A stretch of 6,149 nucleotides of DNA from JAUXIQ01 sp030620925 [NCBI: Nitrospinota bacterium]. GTDB taxonomy: Bacteria; JAUXIQ01. Under the pieces are notes generated by a model. The model ran no database searches. It had not been told where the DNA came from and saw only the letters and a list, made by a program, of their open reading frames with translations. Location: contig JAUXIQ010000133.1 in NCBI GenBank assembly GCA_030620925.1, positions 1-6,149 of the forward strand, given 5' to 3'. A program made the translations under genes and the position numbers. Below, in pieces: positions 1 through 5,504 of this stretch; within the stretch, counting starts at the first letter, position 1, and the number at the start of each line of letters is the position of its first letter.

Positions 1-1034
1 ACCTGTATATCGGGTTTTTCGATGATTTCGCCTATGACCGTCTCCTGAACGCCCTTGCCTTCGAGCGTTTCCAGGAGCTGGTTTTTTTTATCCGCAGGCA
101 ATGCTATGAGCAGTCCGCCTGAGGTCTGCGGGTCGCAGAGGATGAGCTTCTCCACTTCGGAAAGGGAGTCGTCCCAGGCCACTTTATTTTCCATGTGGTT
201 CATGTTGTTGTATGCGCCGCCGGGGGCCAAGCCGTCCGCGGCCAGCTCCTTTGCGCCGTCAATCAACGGCACTTGCGATGCGTATATCCTGGCTCCCAGC
301 CCGCTGGCGCTGGTCATCTCGTGCAGGTGCCCGAGCAGGCCGAAACCGGTTACGTCGGTGCAGGAGTTCACGCCGGTTTCCACCATTGCCTCTGAGGCGT
401 TTTTGTTGAGCGTTGACATTATCGTCGTCGCTTCTTCTATCAGCGCCTCCGGGGCTTTCTCATGTTTTAAGGCGGTGGTGATTATCCCCAAACCCAGCGG
501 CTTGGTGAGCACCAATGCGTCGCCGGGTTTGGCGCTGGCGTGGGTCATAATATCTTCCGTCTCGGCTACGGCCACAAGACTGAGGCCGTATTTCGGCTCG
601 GGATCGTCGATGGTGTGGCCGCCGATTATGGGAATGGAGGCTTCCCTGGCCTTATCCGCTCCACCCTTGAGTATCTCCACCATGATGTCCAAGGAAAGTT
701 TCTTGGAAGGAAAACCTATCAGGTTGAGTGCCACCAGCGGCTTCACCCCCTTGGCGTAAATGTCGCTCAAGGAGTTGGCGGCGGCTATGGTGCCGAAAGT
801 ATAGGGATCGTCCACCACCGGGGTGAAGAAATCCACCGTGAGTAACAACGCCTGGCCGTTTTCCATGAGGTATACACCTACGTCGTCGGCGGTGTCGGTG
901 CCTACCAATACGTTGGGGTCGTCAAACACCGGTAGCTGATCGAGAACTTGCCCCAGCTCCTGGGGGCTAATCTTGCATGCTCAACCTGCGCCGTGGCTGA
1001 AAGAAGTCAACCTGACCTTTTCGTTCTTCGCCAT
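1..1034 (-). CDS. selD: Selenide, water dikinase (selenophosphate synthase), Sec-containing; C-terminus cut by window edge
   Basis: The enzyme makes selenophosphate from selenide and ATP, the selenium donor for Sec-tRNA synthesis and tRNA selenouridine. Reading from ATG at 1034, 344 codons are visible. E. coli SelD has 347 residues, so only a short C-terminal tail is missing. Codon 18 is TGA (983-981) inside SHGAG-U-ACKI, where E. coli SelD has SHGAGCGCKI. The in-frame stop therefore falls on the catalytic Cys/Sec position and is read as selenocysteine; Lys21 follows as expected. Other family motifs are VDFFTPVVDDP (67-77), NSLSDIYAKG (87-96), GGHTIDDPEP (138-147), TDVTGFGLLGHL (226-237) and CDPQTSGGLL (300-309). 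The purine-rich GGGGGGAAGAG just upstream of 1034 serves as ribosome binding site and supports this start. The gene is divergent from a LysR regulator. Family and Sec recoding are secure; use of the UGA implies selA, selB and selC elsewhere in the genome. Confidence 0.95.
951..983 (-). promoter_or_regulatory. Sec UGA codon plus bacterial SECIS-like hairpin in selD
   Basis: The UGA is at 983-981. Downstream in the mRNA, CCCCAG pairs with CTGGGG (965-960 with 956-951), a perfect 6-bp stem closing a GAG loop. About 21 nt separate the UGA from the loop. Known bacterial SECIS elements are short hairpins just after the UGA with a G at the start of a small apical loop, and this fits that description. 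The stem lies in the coding region for the residues after the CK motif. The pairing is seen directly; binding by SelB is inferred. Confidence 0.75.
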
Positions 1035-1071
1035 TTTCTCTTCCCCCCTGTTGAAGTAATGATTTATTTTT

Positions 1072-1100
1072 TTGACCTATTCTATGAGATATTCTATCAT
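1072..1100 (+). promoter_or_regulatory. Sigma-70-type promoter for the LysR-type regulator
   Basis: TTGACC (1072-1077) and TATCAT (1095-1100) are separated by exactly 17 bp. Transcription would start near 1107, giving a leader of about 50 nt before the ATG at 1159. The -10 box overlaps the palindrome TCATTAATGA (1097-1106), so binding there would block this promoter. Confidence 0.55.
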
Positions 1101-1107
1101 TAATGAA
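1079..1107 (-). promoter_or_regulatory. Possible weak selD promoter
   Basis: On the minus strand TTCATT (1107-1102) and TAGAAT (1084-1079) are 17 bp apart, with a start expected near 1072 and a leader of about 38 nt. The -10 is good and the -35 poor, which suits an activator-dependent promoter. It overlaps the opposing LysR-gene promoter, so the two could compete for RNA polymerase. Read by eye only. Confidence 0.35.
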
Positions 1108-1135
1108 ATATTTTGTTCTAATGATTATCATTAAT
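1095..1135. promoter_or_regulatory. Operator-like palindromes and repeats in the selD/lysR spacer
   Basis: A perfect 15-bp dyad, TAATGAT-T-ATCATTA, lies at 1119-1133. A second palindrome, TCATTAATGA, is at 1097-1106. The decamer TATCATTAAT occurs at 1095-1104 and 1126-1135, 31 bp apart (about three helical turns), and a one-mismatch copy is at 1135-1144. Relative to the proposed selD start (1072), the dyad sits near -47 to -61 and the second palindrome near -25 to -34, the usual layout of LysR recognition and activation sites. The dyad read on the minus strand is also the central 15 bp of the classical Fur box, so an iron regulator is the alternative. Confidence 0.55.
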
Positions 1136-1158
1136 ATTATTAATGGAAGGGATAGACT

Positions 1159-2073
1159 ATGAACCTTCATCAATTGAAAATATTCAGAGCAGTGGCCAGG
1201 CTCAGGAACTTCACCAGAGCTTCCGAGGAGCTGCACCTGAGTCAACCCTCAGTCTCGGTGCAATTGAAGCAACTCGAAGATCACCTGGAGGTGGGTCTGG
1301 TGGAGAGGGCGGGGAGGGAAACCGTCCTTACCGATGCCGGGCGCATCCTTGAGGGTTATGCCGACCGTGTGTTCGCTATATTGGAAGAGGCTCGGGAAGC
1401 ACTGGAGGACTTGAAAGGTCTCAGGGCGGGCTTGCTTGCCGTAGGGGCCAGCACCACACCGGGGGTTTATCTGGTGCCCGGGGTTATGAGTGTATATCGG
1501 GGCCGATACCCTGAGGTGAAGCTGTCCCTGAGCATATCCAACACTGCTGAGATAGAGCGCCGTATCATCCGTAATGAGCTGGATATCGGGTTCATCGGGG
1601 AGGAACTGGAGCACCCGGAAATAATCGCCCGACGGATAATGGAGGACGAGATATTCCTGGTGGCCCCCTGGGGTAGCGACCTGGGGGCCGGAGGTAAAAC
1701 CATCAGTCCGAAAGAGCTGGAGGGCAGGAGTTTCATAATGCGGGAGAAAGGTTCCGCCACCCGACGCTGCGTGGAAGAGGCGTTTGGTCGGGCAGGCTTC
1801 GGAATAAACATTATGATGGAGCTGGAAACCCCCGAGGCGGCTAAACAGGCGGTGGTTGAGGGGCTGGGGCTGTCCTTTATGTCCGGGCTCGCGGTGCGAG
1901 GCGAATTGGGCGAAGACAGGCTGAGAGCGTTGAGGGTGAGGGGCGTGAGGATCACCCGTCCCTTAAACCTCATTTACAGGAAAGGCAAACGTTTTTCCAG
2001 GGCCGTCGAGGCTTTCCTGGCCCTGGTGGAGGAATTGCAGATCAACCATTCAGCCGGTGGGCATTTTCTTTGA
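1159..2073 (+). CDS. LysR-family transcriptional regulator, probably selenium-linked
   Basis: This is a cytosolic DNA-binding regulator of 304 residues, the usual LysR length. An N-terminal winged helix-turn-helix covers about residues 1-60 (FTRASEELHLSQPSVSVQLKQLE, 18-40, with the recognition helix around SQPSVSVQLKQLE). A linker helix follows (about 60-90), then a periplasmic-binding-protein-like effector domain (about 90-295) with GASTTPGVYLVP at its start. GGAAGGG (1145-1151) precedes the ATG by 7 nt. The gene is divergent from a Sec-encoding selD across a 124-bp spacer with LysR-like operator geometry. LysR regulators associated with selenium metabolism are a described subgroup, and the neighbourhood suggests membership. 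The effector ligand cannot be told from sequence; the CysB/CysL-like group, which senses sulfur compounds, is the nearest analogy I can offer. Family assignment is secure, selenium role inferred. Confidence 0.9.
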   Translation: MNLHQLKIFRAVARLRNFTRASEELHLSQPSVSVQLKQLEDHLEVGLVERAGRETVLTDAGRILEGYADRVFAILEEAREALEDLKGLRAGLLAVGASTTPGVYLVPGVMSVYRGRYPEVKLSLSISNTAEIERRIIRNELDIGFIGEELEHPEIIARRIMEDEIFLVAPWGSDLGAGGKTISPKELEGRSFIMREKGSATRRCVEEAFGRAGFGINIMMELETPEAAKQAVVEGLGLSFMSGLAVRGELGEDRLRALRVRGVRITRPLNLIYRKGKRFSRAVEAFLALVEELQINHSAGGHFL

Positions 2074-2098
2074 AAAATGGGGCTATTCCTGATAATAT
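2070..2098 (+). promoter_or_regulatory. Possible promoter ahead of the thiolase gene
   Basis: TTGAAA (2070-2075), a 17-bp spacer and TAATAT (2093-2098) overlap the end of the LysR gene. GATAAT (2091-2096) is an alternative -10 with 15-bp spacing. Transcription would begin near 2105, about 60 nt before the thiolase ATG. It could let the thiolase pair be expressed separately from the regulator. No terminator hairpin is seen between the two genes, so read-through is equally possible. Confidence 0.35.
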
Positions 2099-2165
2099 CA
2101 ACCAGCTCAATGCAGAGGAGCGGATCGAGTTCCTTTTCAACTTCCTTGCCCTGGAGGTTTTAGAT

Positions 2166-3326
2166 ATGAGAGACGTTTCGATTATAGGCGTGGGGACCAC
2201 GCCGTTTAGCAAACACAAAGAGCGGGGTATTGCGGACCTGTCCCTTGAGGCGGGCCGCAAAGCCATCGAGGACGCGGGCATCGACAAGAGCAAGATCGAA
2301 GCCCTTTATCTGGGCAACTACGCCGCGGAAGCCCTGGTAGGGCAAGGCTCTCTGGCGGCGATTACGGGGAGAAACCTGGGGCTGGGCCAGATACCCTGCA
2401 CCAGGACGGAGGGAGCATGCGCCAGCGCGGGGATCGCTCTGCGGGAATCGTTCCTCACCATCGCCGCCGGTATTTACGACGTGGTCATAGCGGTGGGCGC
2501 GGAGCAGATGAGCACCTGCTCCACGGGGGTGGTCACCTCGGTTCTTGCCGGCGCCGGGGATACCACCATGGACAACATCTACGGGCTGACATTCCCGGGC
2601 TTTTTCGGCCTGGTATTGCGCAAGCACATGGAGGAGTTCGGCACCACCAGGGACCAGGTGTCCTGCGTGTCGGTCAAGAACCACCACAACGGCGCCACCA
2701 ACCCCATCGCCTACCTCAAGGACGAAATAACGGTGGAGGGGGTGAACGAGTCGCGCTTCATCGCCGATCCGTTGACCCTATACGATTGCTGCCCCATAAC
2801 CGACGGCGCCGTGGCGATGGTGCTATGTCCTTCTGATATGGCCCGCGACCTGTGCAAGAAGCCGGTGAAGGTCGTCGGCTCCGGCCACGCCATCGGGACC
2901 ACCAGCATACTGCAGATGGAATCCTTCACCACCTTCCCGGCCACCTTAAAAGCCGCCGAAATGGCATATCAGATGGCGGGGGTGAAACCTGAGGACATAG
3001 ACGTGGTGGAGCTGCACGACTGCTTCACCATAGCCGAGATAGTGGACAGCGAAGACCTGGGGCTGTTCGAGAAAGGCGAAGGCGGCCCGGCGGTGGAAAG
3101 CGGCCGGACGGCCGTAGACGGCGAACTTCCCATCAACCCCAGCGGGGGCCTAATCTCACGCGGTCATCCGGTGGGGGCCACGGGTTTGGCCCAGGTCTAT
3201 GAGCTGGTTCTTCAACTGAAGGGTGAGGCGGCCAACCAGGTCAAGAACCCTGAGCTGGGTCTGGCCCATAATCTGGGCGGTTCCGGCGCGGTATCCACGG
3301 TGCATATTCTGTCAAAAGACTTTTAA
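2166..3326 (+). CDS. SCP-x/archaeal-type thiolase (acetyl-CoA acetyltransferase-like)
   Basis: Thiolases of this family cleave or form 3-oxoacyl-CoA through a covalent cysteine thioester in the cytosol. From ATG 2166 the protein has 386 residues, normal for the SCP-x/archaeal branch. TGGAGG (2152-2157) lies 8 nt upstream and decides this start over an in-frame TTG at 2070. The nucleophile is Cys85 in TEGACASAG. HDCF (284-287) supplies the second cysteine in SCP2-type thiolases. NPSGG (324-328) and GHPVGATG (333-340, His334) are present, and the C-terminal motif is HNLGGSG (368-374) in place of the CxGGG of classical biosynthetic thiolases. All catalytic residues are intact. The gene is followed 11 nt later by a DUF35 protein, the usual partner of this thiolase type. 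The acyl substrate is unknown: acetoacetyl-CoA, a beta-oxidation intermediate or an aromatic-succinyl-CoA are all possible. Confidence 0.9.
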   Translation: MRDVSIIGVGTTPFSKHKERGIADLSLEAGRKAIEDAGIDKSKIEALYLGNYAAEALVGQGSLAAITGRNLGLGQIPCTRTEGACASAGIALRESFLTIAAGIYDVVIAVGAEQMSTCSTGVVTSVLAGAGDTTMDNIYGLTFPGFFGLVLRKHMEEFGTTRDQVSCVSVKNHHNGATNPIAYLKDEITVEGVNESRFIADPLTLYDCCPITDGAVAMVLCPSDMARDLCKKPVKVVGSGHAIGTTSILQMESFTTFPATLKAAEMAYQMAGVKPEDIDVVELHDCFTIAEIVDSEDLGLFEKGEGGPAVESGRTAVDGELPINPSGGLISRGHPVGATGLAQVYELVLQLKGEAANQVKNPELGLAHNLGGSGAVSTVHILSKDF

Positions 3327-3337
3327 AAGGATAAGCG

Positions 3338-3673
3338 ATGAACGAGCAAACGGTGACTTCTCCCATAAAGAAGTGTCAGCAGTGCGGAAGGATGCTTCCT
3401 CAGGCCGCTCTGTCCTGCTTCTCCTGCGGGGCCTATGAATTTGAGGCGGCGGAGCCTCCCGACAGCGGGAAGGTATATTCCTATACCACCATCCGCGTGC
3501 CACCGGAGGGTTTTAACGATAACCAACCCTATAACGTGGTGGTGGTGGAGATTGCCGAAGGCATGCGGCTTTTGGCCATCCAGACCGAAGACGTGGAAGG
3601 CAGCCTGGAAATTAATGACAGCGTAGGGCTGGAGATGGGGGCCACGGGGCTGCTGACCGCTAAGAAAAGATGA
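3338..3673 (+). CDS. DUF35 zinc-ribbon/OB-fold protein, thiolase partner
   Basis: This small cytosolic protein has 111 residues. A rubredoxin-like zinc ribbon comes first, with ligands C13-QQ-C16 and C27-FS-C30 (KCQQCGRMLP, SCFSCGA). An OB-fold domain follows (about residues 40-107, SGKVYSYTTIRVPPEGF to GATGLLTAKKR). Length and layout are typical of DUF35. Proteins of this family bridge thiolase and HMG-CoA synthase in archaea and form the small subunit with the thiolase in benzoylsuccinyl-CoA thiolase (BbsAB), where the OB fold helps hold CoA substrates. AAAAGGA (3325-3331) overlaps the preceding stop codon and sits 6 nt before the ATG, so translation is tightly linked to the thiolase and a complex between the two is likely. 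Domain call is secure; role in a particular pathway is not determined here. Confidence 0.88.
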   Translation: MNEQTVTSPIKKCQQCGRMLPQAALSCFSCGAYEFEAAEPPDSGKVYSYTTIRVPPEGFNDNQPYNVVVVEIAEGMRLLAIQTEDVEGSLEINDSVGLEMGATGLLTAKKR

Positions 3674-3720
3674 AGTATTTCAGGGGAACCTTTCTGTATT
3701 TTGCTGATGGAGGAACAATC

Positions 3721-3800
3721 GTGGTCCCGCCTGCCGCGGGATGTCGCTCCTGCATCAGGTGAAACCAGCTACCGCAGGAGCGCCTTCCAGGCGCGACCGG
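3721..3800. repeat. Inverted pair of REP-like palindromic units
   Basis: The arms CGCTCCTGC (3745-3753) and GCAGGAGCG (3774-3782) are perfect inverted copies 20 nt apart. Each continues into its own hairpin: TCCCGC/GCGGGA around CTGCC (3725-3741) on the left, and GCGCCT-TCC-AGGCGC (3780-3794) on the right. Read outward, both units begin GCAGGAGCG, contain TCC and end AGGCGSGACC, so they are two diverged copies of one element in opposite orientation. This is the architecture of REP/BIME elements mobilised by RAYT transposases. None of these is in the window. The pair fills most of the gap between the DUF35 gene and the next gene. Confidence 0.7.
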
Positions 3801-3890
3801 TGATATGATGTTTTCCTAAAAATTGTTAGAGGGAGTCTTTTTTTGCTGAAGTTTCCTCAAAACATCGAAGCGTGAAGGGGAGGAAGGATA

Positions 3891-4568
3891 ATGTCCGGGG
3901 AAAGGATTTTCACGGATCAGGAGCTTAAGGAGATGGGGATGAGAACGGTGGATACCGTCATCTCCGCCATAGACGCCGGTGATTATGAGAAAGCCAAGAA
4001 ACTGAGCCGCAGGATGTATAAAGAGTTCGAGTCCATGCACGACCTGTACAGGGATTGGACCACATCGCTGATGAGCTTTATATACAAGCGATACGGCGAT
4101 GAAGCCCTCTACGAGTCGCTTTCGGAGAGTTGCGGCTCATGGATCTCGCCGCTTCTCGAGCTGTACGAACAGACGCCGGACCCAAAAAGGCGCGCCAAGA
4201 TGCTGGCCGCGGGGTTGAGGGGACACCTCCAACCGGTGGAAATAGAGGAGGACGACGAAAAATTCATCTTCAGGATGACCCCCTGCGGCAGCGGCGGCCG
4301 CCTGATACGGGAAGGCTGCTACGAGCCGCCCAAGAATTTCGCCAGGGTGAAAAATGCCCAGGCCATGACCTACGGAATCGACGACCTGCCCATCTACTGC
4401 TCACACTGCCCGTTTCAGGAGATCATACCCGTCGAATTGAAGGGATACCCTCTGTTCGTCACCATCCCCTCCGGGAAACTTGGCGAGGAACCTTGCGACG
4501 TATATCTTTACAAAGATATGAACGGAGTTCCGGAGGAGTATTTCAGCCGCGTAGGCAAAACCAAGTGA
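3891..4568 (+). CDS. Conserved-looking cysteine-containing cytosolic protein, function unknown
   Basis: I do not recognise this 225-residue protein. The start is well supported, with GGGGAGG (3877-3883) 7 nt before the ATG. There is no signal peptide or membrane segment. The first half (about 5-115) is charged and probably all helical (e.g. DYEKAKKLSRRMYKEFESMHDL). The second half looks like a compact alpha/beta domain with clustered cysteines: C132 in TPCGSGGRL (130-138), C143, C170 and C173 in YCSHCPFQE (169-177), and C202. The CxHC pair with the PCGSGG motif suggests a metal or cofactor site, although the spacing is not that of a known ferredoxin or zinc finger. It follows the thiolase/DUF35 pair on the same strand, but the 217-nt gap and REP elements make co-transcription uncertain. 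Coding status is secure from RBS, length and composition. Confidence 0.8.
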   Translation: MSGERIFTDQELKEMGMRTVDTVISAIDAGDYEKAKKLSRRMYKEFESMHDLYRDWTTSLMSFIYKRYGDEALYESLSESCGSWISPLLELYEQTPDPKRRAKMLAAGLRGHLQPVEIEEDDEKFIFRMTPCGSGGRLIREGCYEPPKNFARVKNAQAMTYGIDDLPIYCSHCPFQEIIPVELKGYPLFVTIPSGKLGEEPCDVYLYKDMNGVPEEYFSRVGKTK

Positions 4569-4594
4569 TGCAGGATGCACGATACGGGATGCAT
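4567..4594 (+). repeat. Four tandem degenerate heptamers (GATGCAN)
   Basis: Units start at 4567, 4574, 4581 and 4588: GATGCAG, GATGCAC, GATACGG, GATGCAT. The first overlaps the stop codon of the preceding gene. Three of the four carry GATGCA exactly. The array ends directly before the terminator-like hairpin. Confidence 0.7.
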
Positions 4595-4597
4595 GTA

Positions 4598-4627
4598 GGG
4601 GCGTGCCGCGGGACTGCGCCCCTTTCT
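4598..4627 (+). terminator. Terminator-like hairpin between convergent genes
   Basis: GGGGCG (4598-4603) pairs with CGCCCC (4617-4622) around a 13-nt loop and is followed by TTTCTT, which fits an intrinsic terminator for the plus-strand gene ending at 4568. The T-tract is short and interrupted. On the minus strand, after trmI, the hairpin has no U-run. The segment from 4596 (GTAGGGGCG) and the loop TGCCGCGGGA resemble the REP-like units at 3721-3800, so it may be a REP copy serving as a terminator. Confidence 0.55.
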
Positions 4628-4630
4628 TAG

Positions 4631-5422
4631 TCAAGAGGTCCTACGGGCGGTAACTATAAACCCTGAGTGGGCCACCATGCGGTGGAAAGGCCGCACGCTG
4701 CGGCCCTGAATATTCCACGGGCGTAAGATCACTTCCAGGGACTCCACCAACTGATATGACCCCTGGTTCCTGAGAGCTTCCACGACGTTCTGCACCTGTA
4801 CCACAGTGGGCACGAAGCACAGGAATACCCCTCCCGGTGTCAGGGTCCGGGCGGCCGCATCCACCACATCCCAGGGCCGCACCAGATCCAGGATGACCCT
4901 ATCCAGACCTTCTTCTTCTATACCTTCATATACGTCTTTCAGCTTGAGCACCAGATTTTCCGTCTCTCCCATGAAACGTTTAATGTTCTTCATGGCCCAT
5001 TTGGCCATGTCCTCTCGTATTTCATACGAGTAGACGGTCCCTTTCTCACCTACCGCCCGCAGCAGGGCCATAGTCAGGGCGCCTGAGCCCGTTCCCGCCT
5101 CAAGCACGCGGGCCCCCGGGAAAACATCAGCCCATATTAATATTATCCCCATGTCTTTGGGATAGATGATCTGCGTCCTGCGGGGCATCTTCATCACGAA
5201 GTCCCGCAGCAGCGGGCGGAAGACGTAGCAAGTTATTTCCGATGAAGAGATGACACCGCTGCCCTCCTTCTTCCCCAGCACCTCGTCGTGCTTTATCACA
5301 CCCTTGTGGAAATGGAATTCTCCTCCTTGTTCAAGGGTGAAGTAGTAGGACTTCCCCCGGTCGTCTATAAGGGCCACTCTCTCACCCTCTCGCAAAGGAG
5401 AAGTCCCCCTGGATTCCATCAT
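4631..5422 (-). CDS. trmI: tRNA (adenine-58-N1)-methyltransferase, TrmI family
   Basis: The enzyme uses S-adenosylmethionine to methylate A58 in the T-loop of tRNAs, stabilising the elbow fold; the family works as a tetramer in the cytosol. The protein has 263 residues, close to the 255 or so of the Thermus enzyme. An N-terminal beta-rich domain (about 1-75) precedes the Rossmann methyltransferase domain. The family segment RRTQIIYPKDMG (81-92) is followed by SAM motif I, VLEAGTGSGALT (106-117), an acidic loop YSYEIRED (131-138), and the catalytic-site motif DLVRPW (179-184). The C-terminal signature is RPFHRMVAHSGFIVTAR (244-260). GAGGAG (5439-5434) lies 11 nt before the first of two adjacent ATG codons (5422 or 5419), and either could be used. 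In DLVRPW the position that is usually Glu (D-x-x-E-P-W) is Arg. The gene is convergent with the unknown gene on its left. Confidence 0.92.
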   Translation of the reverse strand: MMESRGTSPLREGERVALIDDRGKSYYFTLEQGGEFHFHKGVIKHDEVLGKKEGSGVISSSEITCYVFRPLLRDFVMKMPRRTQIIYPKDMGIILIWADVFPGARVLEAGTGSGALTMALLRAVGEKGTVYSYEIREDMAKWAMKNIKRFMGETENLVLKLKDVYEGIEEEGLDRVILDLVRPWDVVDAAARTLTPGGVFLCFVPTVVQVQNVVEALRNQGSYQLVESLEVILRPWNIQGRSVRPFHRMVAHSGFIVTARRTS

Positions 5423-5462
5423 AATTTACCGATCTCCTCATACATATCAGCTATAAGAGTCA

Positions 5463-5494
5463 GGCGGCAGCCGCCGGTTCGCCCGTCTATTATA
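5463..5494 (-). promoter_or_regulatory. trmI upstream region: -10 box and GC-rich dyad
   Basis: On the minus strand a perfect TATAAT (5494-5489) lies about 67 nt before the trmI ATG; no good -35 box is found 16-18 bp further upstream. Between it and the gene, GGCGGC and GCCGCC form a 13-bp dyad with a single central base (5463-5475) that would make a leader hairpin. No U-run follows, so it is not a terminator. Confidence 0.35.
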
Positions 5495-5504
5495 ATCTAA
5501 ATTG

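Noticed and set aside
55-759. Long 234-codon open frame on the plus strand
   Set aside because: It lies wholly antisense to selD, whose protein motifs are unmistakable. The frame is open only because of GC-rich codon structure on the other strand.
967-1245. 92-codon minus-strand frame spanning the selD start and the regulatory spacer
   Set aside because: It runs in a different frame from selD, crosses both promoters and the LysR start, and has no recognisable motif.
1467-1973. 168-codon minus-strand frame inside the LysR gene
   Set aside because: Low-complexity Ser/Pro-rich translation typical of an antisense shadow, opposite a well-defined LysR protein.
2070-2165. TTG start at 2070 for the thiolase
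   Set aside because: No suitable ribosome binding site; family alignment begins at MRDVSIIGVG, and TGGAGG sits 8 nt before the ATG at 2166.
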